A stretch of 64,000 bases of DNA, taken from assembly GCA_038030265.1 (NCBI GenBank), contig CM075939.1, positions 11,513,253 to 11,577,252 of the forward strand, in the 5' to 3' direction. Of this stretch, positions 22,035 through 33,059 are shown piece by piece. The notes beneath the pieces were generated by a model, which saw only the letters and a program-made list of their open reading frames with translations, was not told the origin of the DNA and did not search any database. Both the position numbers and the translations under genes were made by a program. This DNA is from Corythucha ciliata. Taxonomy: Eukaryota; Arthropoda; Insecta; Hemiptera; Tingidae. Position 1 is the stretch's first letter. Each line of letters starts with the position of its first letter.

Positions 22035-23251
22035 ATGGATGCGAGGGGGAGCACAAAAAATGAGGGCTCAATCGTTCAAGACGTGATGAATGTTATTCTC
22101 GGTACGGGGGAGATCGAAGACACTGAGGATACCACAAACGAGCCCTGGAAATCTGCGAAACCCAAGGGGAATAAGCGAGGTCACGATGAAGACGTTTCTT
22201 CTCTTCCCCCCGTGAAAAAATCTCATTTGCCGGTACAAGTTCCAACCAGTAATCGCTACTCTTTATTAGAAATATATAAGGACAATACAAACGATAATAC
22301 CTCCGAGGAGATTTATAAGCATAATCAAAACATAAAAATTCCGCCTATATTCATTAAGCAAGAAGACCTTAATTATCAGCGCATAATCGCGGACTTGTCA
22401 TCGCTCTGTAAAGGAGAATTCACCACCAAAGTAGCAAACAGCTCCCTGAAAATAATGCTTCAAACTTCCGAGGATTATAGAAAAATAACCAGCCTACTAG
22501 ATTCCGAAAAGATACCCTATTTCACCTACTGTTCTCCTGCCAACAGAAACACGCTTGATGTCGCCATACGGGGTGTTCCCATTTCCATAACTGAAAAAGA
22601 AATAACGGAAGAACTAAAAAATAGTGGGTTTTCAATCAAATCGGTTTCACGGTTCTTAACCCTGAATAAGCGTCCAACACCTCTGTGCTTTGTCACCCTG
22701 GACAACACAGCGGAGAAAACAAAGGACATCTTCAACTTGAAAAAACTTTGCTATTCAATAATAAAAGTGGAGCCAAAAAATAAGAACACGCAGATCCCTC
22801 AGTGTAAAAACTGCCAGCTTACTGCCATCTCCCCAGCCGCTGTGTCAAGTGCAGTGGAGGCCATCACTACAAACATTGCACCAGACCTAAGAAAGACGAT
22901 GCCCAATGCGTGAATTGCTGTGGAAATCATCCTGCAAACTACAGAGGATGCGAATACTTTAGAAAAATAAATCAGAAAAGCACCAGCCAACCGACGGCTT
23001 CTAACTCTAAGCCCGAAAATGTGATTATCGGTAATAAACAACCACAGCAGAGGACGACAAAACTGCGAAATAACTTATCTTATGCAGAATGCGCCACGCT
23101 AACGGGCCCCGCCCCACACGCAACTGGAAATGAGAGGGATGTATCTAAAACCATAAATTCCGTCATTAAAATCATAATAGAGGCAGTCAAGCCTTTTCTA
23201 CCTCAAATAATCACCGCTCTCTCCAACTTCCTCATTAACAATGGACACTAG
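22035..23251 (+). pseudogene. LINE ORF1: gag-like nucleic-acid-binding protein with zinc knuckles, one frameshift
   Basis: Starts MDARGSTKNEG at 22035. The central part (about residues 110-240) resembles the RRM-like / PRE_C2HC region of Jockey-clade ORF1 proteins (TPLCFVTLDNTAEKTKD). CCHC zinc knuckles follow in another frame: CVKCSGGHHYKHC and CVNCCGNHPANYRGC at about 22840-22955. The frame therefore shifts once between about 22800 and 22845. The C-terminal tail ends NFLINNGH at 23251, overlapping the ORF2 start by 11 bases. It would bind the LINE RNA in the ribonucleoprotein particle. Confidence 0.85.
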
Positions 23252-25825
23252 TAGTCAGACACAACCGTCTCATCAACCTGGAGCGACATCAAACCTCCAC
23301 AAAATAGTCATATTAAACTGGAATGCAAACGGAATCAAACCTAAACAAAACGAACTAAAAATATTCCTATATGAACACAACATCAGCGTTGCTTGCATAA
23401 CAGAAACTCATCTAAAAGAAGGAGAGAAACTCACAATTCAAGGATACACGACACTTAGGCGAGACCGAACTACAGATACACACGGTGGCGGAGTTGCCAT
23501 ACTAGTAAAAAACAATATAGCTCACGATGAGCTCTTCACGCCACAGCTAGCAAATCTAGAAGCATGTGGTATTACCCTACATACCCAACCGAAAATCAAA
23601 ATATACGCGGTGTACAAAGCCCCATGCAAAAGTCTAAATGAAGGAGACATAATGTCACTATTATACAACGGTCAATGTCTCTTGGTAGGAGACCTAAATG
23701 CAAAATCTTCAGCTTGGGGTTGCATCAAAGAAAACTCCAACGGCCGGAAATTGCTTCAATACTCCAACCGAAATGGCTTTGACGTCATAGCACCTCCAGA
23801 ACCAACGTTTTATAGACCCGGGCGGACCCCTGATATACTAGACATCACAATTACCAAGGGAATCCACGTCCCCATATACATCAAAACCCTTAGCGAATTA
23901 TGCTCCGACCACTCCCCCTCGCTGGTCTCATTCCTCGCTCCTATCACAATTCAAGAGAGGAAAACAATCTTGACAGGGAAACTCATATGGCCCCAATTCA
24001 AGTCGTACATAAACGAAAAAGTCACCATATCCAAAACATACAATACCCCAGCAGATATTGACGCGGACGTGGAAGCCTTCATTCATTTACTCAAGGACGC
24101 AGTGTCCTTTGCAACGGTCACCCCCTCAGCGAACAGAAAAGCCAATCCAAATGACAATTTGCCCGCCGAACTACTTACACTAATTAGGCAAAAGAATGCT
24201 ACGCGCCGACAATGGCAGAGAAATAGAACTCCTGGAAATAAACGAGAACTGAACCGCTTCCAACACCGAGTAAAGGATGCACTGGATAAACACCGGCACA
24301 TGACCTACAAAAAATACCTCAAGGACATTCATCAGGCCGATGGCTCATTATGGAAAGCGACGAAACGTATCCTGAAGAAACCTAGCCGCATACCACCCCT
24401 AAAAAGTGGAAACAGACTAATAACGGCCGATGAAGAAAAATGTGAAGCTTTCAGCGATTATTTTAGCAAGTGCTTCGGGCCAACAGATGTGAACCAAGAT
24501 GCAGACGAAGTCACACTCAATTACCACGAGAGCGTATTGCACACAGTCGAGCTTCCTATACCCTTCGTTTCTCCAAGAGAACTACAGAAATACATCCGGC
24601 AAGCAAAACAAAAAAAAAGCCCTTGCCCGGATAAAATACCTCCTTCAATAATAAAAGGCCTTCCAAAAAAAGGAGTCATGAAACTGCTTAACATTTTCAA
24701 CAGCTGCTTACGATTCTCGTACTTTCCAAAAGCCTGGAAAACAGCGGAAATTATCGTCATTCAAAGACAAATCTAATTTAGCTAACTATCGCCCAATTAG
24801 CCTATTATCTTGCATCGGGAAGCTTTACGAAAAATGCCTAAAGACACGCATAATACCCTTCTACAAAAAAATAGTCCCCGACTACCAATTTGGCTTCATA
24901 GAACTCCACTCGACGGTACACCAGGTATATAGACTTACAAACCACATTATTAAAGGGTTCGAAAGAAAAGAGCACACAGTATGCGCCCTACTAGATTTAA
25001 AAGAAGCATTCGACAACGTGTGGCACACAGGTCTTTTATGCAAACTAAAACGAGAAGGCGTCCCAAAATACCTTCTAGGATGCATAACATCCTTTTTAGA
25101 CAGTAGGGCCTTCTACGTCCGAATAAACAACAGCAAATCTGCATTAAGAGAAATGTTATCCGGAACGCCACAAAGATCCGTTCTCTCGCCTATCCTCTTC
25201 AACATCTACGTGAGCGACATTCCCTCCTCCGCAAACGTCGACCTTGCCTGCTACGCCGATGACACAGCTGCGTTCTCCACAAATTCTAACCTCACTGATG
25301 CTAGGAATGACGTACCAACTCAAATAGAAGAGATGTGCCACTATACTTCAAAAACTTGAAAATTCCCATCAACGTGGGAAAATGTGAGGCCAAAATATTT
25401 ACTTTACGCCGCCATGCCGACCCAAAACCATTGAGCGTTAACGGAAACCGTATCCCGTGGAACCCGACCGACCAAAGTATAAAATACCTCGGAGTCCACC
25501 TCGACCGTCGTCTAACGTGGAAGCACCACATAAACAAAAAGCTTAGTGACGGATATGCACGCCAAGCGCTCCTTCGGCCCATCCTACACAGGAAATCGAG
25601 TCTCAGACCGGAAATCGGCACCCTTCTGTATAAATCTATATTAAGGCCACTAATCTTATATGGAAGTGAAAAATGGGGAGCGGCCTCTCCTACAAAAATC
25701 AAACGGCTACAGGCATTTCAAAATAAAATATTAAGAATATGCGTTAATGCCCCATGGTTCATAAGAAACTCCCAACTCCATCGAGAATTAAAAGTCACAA
25801 CAATAGCCGAACAAATCGAAACAAT

Positions 25826-27402
25826 GAAAAAGGAAACAATTGCAAGAGTAGAATGACAATCAGAGGGGCGTCTATGTGGAGTTGGAGTGAGGCATGAGTA
25901 CGATCATGACAGTCTCCCACACTTATATTAGAACATGGATAGGGACAATAAGACATAACAATCGCTACAAAAATTATAATTGATAGTCCTGAAATCGGGC
26001 AGGTAGTCTTTGCCGGGATGATCGTCGAATATGGAGTCTAGGGGTCACTTGATCAGAGCCGGGTTGTTGAAGATGTTGTGGCTCTGAAGTAAAACTGTCT
26101 TGAATACTGGGAGATGGAAGTCCTACCATACCAGGAGGGTTTGAGACAGCAGGAGTCGACAATCTGGGGACGTTGAGGCGAGGTTTAGCAGAGGCCAGAA
26201 GATCGAAGCTGACTTTCTTCTTTAGTTTTGGTACAAGAGTCGATCTCAACTGGTCGATGTGACGTTTTAATACTCTTCCAGAGTCAAGCATTACTAGATA
26301 ATGACGTTGGCCAAGCTTCTCTTTAATTACACCGAATTCCCAAGTTTCTTTGTTATTTAAGAAAACTCTTATTTGAATCCTCTCCCCCTTTTGAAATTGA
26401 CGCGTGCGGCTAGAAATTTGTTTCCGAGATGTTTTTAGTGGGGATGGAAAAATTGCGTCGAGTCGAATGCGCATTGGTCGGTTGAAGTAAATTTCTGCTG
26501 GTGTCTTTCCGGAAGCAAGTGGAGTTGCTCTGTACCGCATGAGGATAGAGCGTACTTTGTCTTGCATGGGGGTAGAGTCATAAGCTGAGGCACGAAGCCA
26601 ACGTTTTAGCGTCTGTACATATCGCTCCGCAAGCCCATTCGTGGATGGATGTTGAGGGGCGATCAATTTTTGGAAGATGCCGTTATTGCAACAATAACTC
26701 TTGAATTCGTCGCTGATGAATATTGATGCGTTGTCTGATACGAAAAAATTTGGAAAACCGTGGAAGGAAAATATGTCTTGAAGCAGAGAAATCGTAATTG
26801 AGCTGGTTGGAGCAGTTTTAATAGCTAGAATTTCGGCCCATTTTGACCTGGCATCTACGCAAATTAGGAAAAAATGGCCCTGGAAAGGTCCCGCATAGTC
26901 CATGTAGACGCGTTCCCAATTGCTGTTGGGTTCCTCCCAAGGGTGAACAGGAGCAATCGGTGGATTTGAACGGGTGCGAGCACATTCTGTACAGCTCTTG
27001 ATCATGCGCTCAATGTCGCTGTCGATGCCTGTCCAAAAAACGTACCGGCGAGCCAACTGTTTCGTCCTCATAATACCCATGTGGGTCTCGTGAAGTTCTT
27101 GAAGTATTTGTGTTCTCAAGGACGAAGGTATAATGATTCGATCACCTCGAAAAAGTACGCCGTTGTGAAGCGTATATTCCGAATCGGCTGGATGGGACAT
27201 CAGTTTATTAATTATCGCGTTTAATTCGACATCCTTCTTTGTTTCCGTTTTGATAGAATCGTAGGTAATTTTTGGGCTGGAAATTTGGAAAATTGTGTCA
27301 GTAAACAACTGGTTTACCTCTAGACCCAGATCGTCCGTTGAGTTTGCCGATTGTAATTGCGTTGTCCGAGATAAACAATCAACATTTTTATTGTCGACGC
27401 AC
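25826..27402 (-). mobile_element. Ty3/gypsy retrotransposon fragment inserted in LINE
   Basis: A truncated LTR element on the opposite strand. It starts (high coordinates) at the C-terminal end of RNase H and runs through integrase to a purine-rich GTGTGGGAGA tract near 25912-25921, followed by TGTCATGATC, which may be the polypurine tract and start of a truncated 3' LTR. Both outer edges abut LINE coding sequence. No TSD or second LTR is seen, so this is a fragment or an internally deleted copy. Confidence 0.82.
25974..27399 (-). pseudogene. Gypsy pol fragment: RNase H end and integrase
   Basis: One long uninterrupted frame. Upstream of the first ATG (27308) it continues in frame to about 27399 and includes NKNVDCLSR, the end-of-RNase H motif of Ty3/gypsy pol. 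The integrase follows: the HHCC zinc-finger area (ELHETHMGIMRTKQLARRYV, then SCTECARTR) and the catalytic core with D in YMDYAGPF, D in FVSDNASIF and E in NGLAERYVQTLKRW. The C-terminal GPY-like region reads KEKLGQRHYLVMLDSGRVLKRHIDQLR. It resembles the K02A2.6-like pol lineage. gag, protease and reverse transcriptase are absent, so it cannot transpose alone. Confidence 0.9.
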
Positions 27403-27689
27403 GAAGTTTCGGCGTTTTTACACCAACCTACCCAGCGTTAATGGTGCGGTTCAATTTTCCCTCGGTGAAAAAATTGCAGAACGACTGAAGCCTCGAACTT
27501 TGCAAGATAAACTAAGTCTGTGATATCAAAGTGCTGTGATGTGATACCTCTTCTTTAAATTCTACGCCATAAGAATTTTGTCCATTCTTCCAGTTAAAAC
27601 TGAACATTAACTTGACATAAAAACATCATGTATAACAAATGTGTAATTGTTGAGCTGATGATTCTATTAAAAAAAAAAAAAAAAAATAC

Positions 27690-28031
27690 ATAATATATTA
27701 TGCCACATCCACAATATCCACGAATTAATAAATACGTATGATTTAACGGGGTCAATTGTGAATCTGTGTTAAGATGGAAGAGGAGTAGCGTTAAATCCAA
27801 CGATTCTGTTGAGAACAAATGTGTTGAGTCATATTATATTGTGCACAACCTTTCCTTAAGCAGCCCGTACACGCACAACATTATTGCGCAAACTAGTTTA
27901 TTTTTTATTTTTAATTCGAATCCACCCAAGGAGCCTACAGTATGAAACATCCGGGTTATTTGATCGTGCACCTGCACAGGACGTTTTTCTGGTCTAGGAG
28001 ATAACATTTCTGAGATCGCCAGAAATTTTCC
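27690..28031. other. No recognisable gene
   Basis: AT-rich sequence after the LINE tail. No coding, RNA gene or terminal repeat recognised. Confidence 0.4.
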
Positions 28032-28377
28032 GTGGGACAGGGGCTCACAGCAGAGCTAGATGTTGGCAAACACGACTTTGGGTGGTTTGAAAACGACTGA
28101 CAAGAGTAAAAGTTTGTTTCCCACGACCCACGACCAATACGTTACGAAACCAACAACGCCATCCAATTTCATGGTAGATAGCGCCATGAGCGAACTTTAA
28201 AAAATGTGAAATTTCGAGGCTTACTAAGCAGCCAAGGGCTTCATTCGAAATTGGAAGGCGATGGTGGTTTCCTAGTTTATTGTTTGCGAAGAACCAATTT
28301 TTACACTTGCCAGCCGTTTTCAAGCAGCCCAAAGGTGTGTTTGCCAACAGCTAGCTCTGCTGTGAGCCCCTGTCCCC
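28032..28377. mobile_element. Foldback MITE, ~345 bp with ~90-bp arms
   Basis: The left arm begins GGGACAGGGGCTCACAGCAG and the right arm ends with its inverse (CTGCTGTGAGCCCCTGTCCC). Similarity continues inward through GTTGGCAAACAC, TTTGGG and TTGAAAACG to about 90 bp per arm, with scattered mismatches. No coding. A target duplication is not clear. CAGGCGCGTAGCCAGGATTT immediately after it (28379) looks like a separate hAT-like terminal fragment. Confidence 0.8.
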
Positions 28378-28448
28378 AGGCGCGTAGCCAGGATTTCTGT
28401 TGGGGGGGGGGGGGTCCGTCGGTGGTGCCGCTTGTGTAACCCTCCAAA

Positions 28449-29866
28449 GTGAGGTCGCTGTTGGAATATTGCCCTTTCAGGATGACATTCGACGAAAACG
28501 TATCAGAAATCTTGTTTTTCGCACTTTTGGGTTATGAACCATTTTGCTCCTCCCAAAGAAGGCGCGAAATTGTACTTTTCTTGAACCCTAGGGAGCAAAG
28601 TGTGAAACTATTTTTGCGCCCTCACCAACCAAACCAACCAACCCCTCATCAAAATATGGAGGCAAAATATTTTGCTCCCTGTAAGTTTGATCACTTCATA
28701 ATTTCTTTCGTTTTCCTCCTCCCTCAGTGTGAAAAAAAAATGTGCAAACCTCGTCACGAACAAAGCAAAGTATTTTTTCTAACCTTGCGAGCTGAATGTC
28801 TGCCCTCGGCTTCGCCTCGGGCTATCCAGCCTCCCTCGGTTAGAAAAGCTGCACTTTGCTCCCTAGGTTCACAGGTTCCCAATAAACTATTTTTTCGCGG
28901 TAAAGCAGACCGGGGGCAAGTTGTCGAGTCGCAGCCGACCTGCCCAACCCTAAAAAAATCGATTTAATTGTTAAATAAAGCGAGTTTACGGAAACTTTGC
29001 CACTCCCCAGAATGACATTTTATTTCAGTATTGCACCCAAAACGAACACACACTTTCATTTGAATCACTGGGAGACGCTTATGTTCATGTTGTTTGTTTA
29101 TTTGTATCACACCGCTATTTACATAATAGCAAATCTCTTTAACATTTTGCTCGTTTTATGTTACATTCATTAAAAAAAATGTGACCTAGACACAACATAG
29201 TTATCACAGATAATAATGCAAACACTTTCGCATAAATTATAACAAAACAAGTTGTTCTCAAACCTATAAAAGAACATTCAACGCGTTTTTATAGTTTAAT
29301 TTCTGTATTTTTTCAACCAAATTTTCCTTGATGAAGTAGGAAATAGAATAGACTAGTTTTACCACACATCTTTCCGCGGTAAAATACGTTTTGTTGTGCT
29401 TAAGAACGACATAACTTGTCACCAATCTTTCAGCTCTGTCCCCATAACATATCAGGCTCTATGCACAATTTTAGGAACTTAAAAAAAGCTTAAGGTTCGT
29501 GAACAATTCTACTAATTTTGGACCCCTTTTCTTTCTTGTTTCTTTTTCTCGCGATTCAAGCGACTTTTAACAAACAATAAGCCAAATATAGCGTTAAAAG
29601 AAAAGAAGCGTACAAAAACATAGTCGAATCACACGTTTTCCCCACAAAAGGGTCAAAAGCTTTTCTTTCTAATAAAATATAAATTCTCCTCTTTTTTTTG
29701 TACATTATTTCACGGGTTTCAACGAAAATGAGGTCAAACATTAGTCTCGGAGGGGAAGACATTATTTTTTAAGCAGGTTAACCGCAAAAATTAAGGAGGG
29801 ACCACCTCGTTGGTGGGGCAGGGTTTCTGGACTGAATTATTTAAAGCTTTTATTTGTCTCCCCTAT
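28449..29866. other. No recognisable gene downstream of the protease
   Basis: A 172-codon open frame at 28449-28967 (plus) has no family signature and contains an inverted CCCTAGGGAGCAAAGTG / CACTTTGCTCCCTAGG pair, so I read it as repeat-derived. The rest is AT-rich 3' flank of the neprilysin gene. AATAAA on the minus strand at 29849-29854, only 12 bases past the stop codon, is a possible poly-A signal. Others lie further down. Confidence 0.4.
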
Positions 29867-32800
29867 TTACCAAACAACGCACTTTTCTTTGGGGTTCATT
29901 TTTGTTCCCGGGGGACAGTGGAAATTGTCGGCGAATTCAGGTAGGTTGGACAGCGAACCAAGGACACGATATTTGGGGATTGAGTGGGTGTCTTTCTCAA
30001 CGTGGAGATTCGTTGCTTCTTCCGTGCTGGCGGAGCACCACACCTAGTGATGAGCGGGGGGAGGGAGGAGGGTGTTTATACTGTTTATACGGTAGGGTAG
30101 GAGTTATAGGGGTGCCCACACGTAATGGAAATTGTAGGGGTGCATGCGGCAGCGCATGGAGGTTTTTTTCGCTTCTCAAAATGACAATTTATTGGATCTA
30201 CTTAGTATTTTTATGTGATAAATGGGCAGTTTTTGGATCCAGAGATGGATGAAGTTGACGGTTCACGGTTGTAGTGAGTTTTTTAATGGGATTGAAATTT
30301 CCTCAGTGGGTTGGGCAAAAAGTCGATTTCTCTCCAGCCCAATCGTTCAAAGTGACGCATGTGCCACTTCCCGCCAGAGTAAATTTCTCAGAATCTTTTG
30401 CCAATTTGAATGTCATGGGCTTTCGGGTCGATCCAAGTGGAAATGAAGGTTGAAGGGATGGGCACCCCTGTCGGTCGATCAGTGTTGGTCGTTTGAAACT
30501 TACTTGAGCGAAAGATAAGAAAAAAAGTTGGTTGTGCGTTAAATTTATGGCCGGCAGAGGAGGCTCTTCGCCGTATTCGTACACCCAGTCCCTATAGGCT
30601 CTAAACGCCGCTTTCAATCCACCGTTGTCCGCGATATTTTCACCTTTTAAGGAGTGGCAAAAAAATGAATAAGGCGATCCGTCAAAAATGATGCAATTGA
30701 AGTGGGGTACCGAGTGTTTGTTTGCCGTTGATGTGTTTATTGTTCATTTCATAATTTGAATACTGTTTAACGACACATTCAGTTTGTTCCTTGAACTTTT
30801 CGATGGTTTTGTTATTCCACCATTGATGCATGTTACCGAACTTGTCGTATTCTCGACCTAAAAACCACTAAAATTACCGTTTTGAATCGAAATAACGGAT
30901 CCAAATCACGTTTACCTTGATCGTCGAAAGCATGAGTCAGCTCGTGACCCATTACAACCCCCATAGCACCATAATTTAAGGCTTGTTGGTTATTAACGTC
31001 GTAGAACGGCGCCTGAAGTATGCCGGCGGGAAAAGCGATTTGATTCCTGTTGGGCGTATAGTAGGCGTTCACGGTTGGCGGCGTCATGCTCCACCTAAAA
31101 ACCCAAAGACGTCGTTTTGACTGGGGATAATAAGTTGCTTGTAACGGTCCTAACCTTGTCCGATTGACCGGTTGTCCGAGTTTTTTCAAATTCTGCCTCA
31201 GCGTGTACTTATTCGCGTTTATGTTGTTCTGAAAGTATTGGTGCTCGTTAATTTCTAAATCTTTGTACTTTTCGTCTAACTGTTTGGGGTCGAGGATGAA
31301 ATCGGGATAGCCTATCATATCGGTGATGGCGTCTGCTTTCTCTTCGGCTAAATCCCTCGTCTCTTTGTCCATCCACTTCAGATCTTTTAAATTCTCTTTG
31401 AACGCACTACGCACGGCGTTAATCATTTGCTCGGCTTTGTCCTTTGAGTCATCGTGAAACGCCTCACTGACGTACATCGCCCCCACTGCGAAGCCCAACA
31501 GGCTGGTCGTATCCGTGACGCAGAATCTCCAAGATTCTTCTCCACCTGTTGTGGTGAGTGGAACAGTGGGGGGGGGGGAGTTAAAACCACAAACAAAATA
31601 TCTGGTACCTACAACCCACCTTCAGTGCCTAGTAAAGCCTTTTTAACACCCTTGTAGGCGTCTCGAAAGGATCGTGATAGACACGATCTTAAAGAGTTGA
31701 CCATTTGCCAGACTAGATAGTTGTTCACTGTACTGTCGATACCAAACGCGTATCATTCCAATGTAAAATGGTAACAAGGGGGAGGGGGTTTCTTACACTC
31801 GTCCCTCGGTGGTGTTATATTCAGCGAGAATAGCCGTCAGATTCGACAGATATTTAGGCGCGTACACGATAACTTTCTCCTTGTCGGTAATTTTCTTGTT
31901 TACTTGTCTTAATGCGTCCGAAAAGTAATCGATCCATGAAATCTGGTGCAAAATATTTAATTAGAACTAGCCGAGAGTCAAAAAACACAACACTAACAAA
32001 AGGAGCGAGTTCTTGTAGATCGGCCACTGCCATCAGATTATAGATTTTCTCCTCGTCCCTTCTTTCTTCATCGGGAATCGTTATTTCGGCCAGCCTCGTC
32101 TCAAAGTCTAAAATATCATTCATCAGTTTTCTGGAATGGTTTTTTTCACCTCCCAATAGAACTCCCATCTATAAAACCCAGAAAGATATTTCAGTTTACG
32201 GAATGGGTGGAGGTGGGGTTGCTCCAAACCTCGGTCATGTAATCTAAATAAGCGTGTAACAGCTTTTCATTAGCGGTTTTGTTCAGGTACTTGTCTCTAA
32301 TTGGTAGCGTTAAACCTCCTTGGTCCACCTGATGTGAAAATTGTTTCTATTATTACGGGAGGAGGGGGTGGGGTGGAAGGAGGGATTCCAGACTTGAAAG
32401 GATTGAAGGAAAAGAGTCACCTGTATTATGTGTATACTCGAATTTCTGTCGTCTTCTTGCACAGCCCACGAAAACAGTCCACCCATGTTATACCTGTAGG
32501 GTTTAAAACGCGTAAAACAGTCGAGAAATGGCACAAAAGGTGTCGCTTACCAACCTATTTTGTAAAATATGTAACTTGTTTTGTAACGAAAATTCGCTGG
32601 GTTTAAAGTCACCAGCGACGCTCCAACCTCCGACTTGAGCGATCAAATCCAACATGGGTTGAGCGCCCAAAGTTTCAATCGTTTCATTCGCGTCCATACA
32701 CGACAAATAGTAAAGTTTCGCCTTTTTCTCCGCTTTACTTTTAAATTCGTTAAGAGGTTTCTCTGTTAGGGGCGGGGGGGGGGTTCAACAAAAAATCGCG

Positions 32801-33059
32801 GTCAGCCCATAAAATTATAGTAGGGTACACTGGTACATACCGAGCGCATTTTTAACAACGAGTTGATTCCTTTGGTCCAACTGAGTGAACGTCCCCCACA
32901 TGGATTTACCGTCGGGTATTGGATTCGCTTTTATCCAATTACCGCATGCGAACTGGTAGAAATCTTCACATGGATTGACCGAACGGTCGATGGAAGACAT
33001 GAGCAGAGCGGATGTTTTGACACACGCCTCAGTTAGACAGAAGTTGTCGTTTGATTCAT
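29867..33059 (-). CDS. Neprilysin-like gene, exons 3-14 (ectodomain cluster)
   Basis: Twelve exons in 3.2 kb. Most introns are 55-92 bp, except the last (460 bp). Order of landmarks: [10 protein letters not shown] and [14 protein letters not shown] (exon 3), [15 protein letters not shown] (exon 5), [12 protein letters not shown] (exon 6), NNYLVWQMV (exon 9), [12 protein letters not shown] (exon 10), [19 protein letters not shown] and [11 protein letters not shown] (exon 11), [14 protein letters not shown] (exon 13), and [14 protein letters not shown] with [13 protein letters not shown] (exon 14, stop at 29867-29869). Exon 4 uses a weaker donor (AG|GTTGGT). No transposon has entered this cluster. 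Confidence 0.95.

Larger units (their letters stand above)
23241..27523 (+). pseudogene. LINE ORF2: APE endonuclease and reverse transcriptase, disrupted
   Basis: Starts MDTSSQTQPSH at 23241. Residues about 20-230 form an APE-type endonuclease: LNWNANGIKPKQNEL, then ITETHLKEGEKL, GGGVAILVKNN, LVGDLNAKSSAWGC, and SDHSPSLVSF carrying the catalytic H. The RT follows, with KKSPCPDKIPP, NYRPISLLSCIGKLYEKC, LLDLKEAFDNVWH, then CYADDTA (catalytic YADD, near 25249-25265). The frame breaks near 24768 (IIVI then loss of frame) and near 25345. The RT-to-C-terminal block continues at 25335-25825, is cut by the gypsy fragment, and finishes at about 27403-27523 (ERLKPRTLQDKLSL). It is non-functional. Confidence 0.9.
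21860..27687 (+). mobile_element. Jockey-like LINE (copy 2), interrupted by a gypsy fragment
   Basis: A two-ORF non-LTR retrotransposon: a gag-like ORF1, overlapping ORF2 with APE endonuclease and reverse transcriptase, a short 3' UTR with GTTGAGCTGATGA (27649-27661) and a poly-A tail (about 27668-27685). The 5' boundary is uncertain. Untranslated sequence continues upstream of the ORF1 ATG to at least about 21860. A 1.57-kb Ty3/gypsy fragment lies between about 25825 and 27402 and splits the end of ORF2: the sequence EQIET before it resumes as KFRRFYTNLPS after it, matching the uninterrupted copy 1 (IETKFRRFHSS). Confidence 0.9.

Noticed and set aside
28449..28967. 172-codon open frame as a host gene
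   Set aside because: No recognisable domain, an internal inverted repeat, low-complexity segments and no splice or codon evidence. Treated as repeat-derived.
30303..30617. Open frame continuing past exon 13 as the C-terminus of the protease
   Set aside because: The GTAAGT donor at 30503 fits, and a separate exon at 30043-29867 gives the family C-terminus ([18 protein letters not shown]), so the read-through tail is intron.
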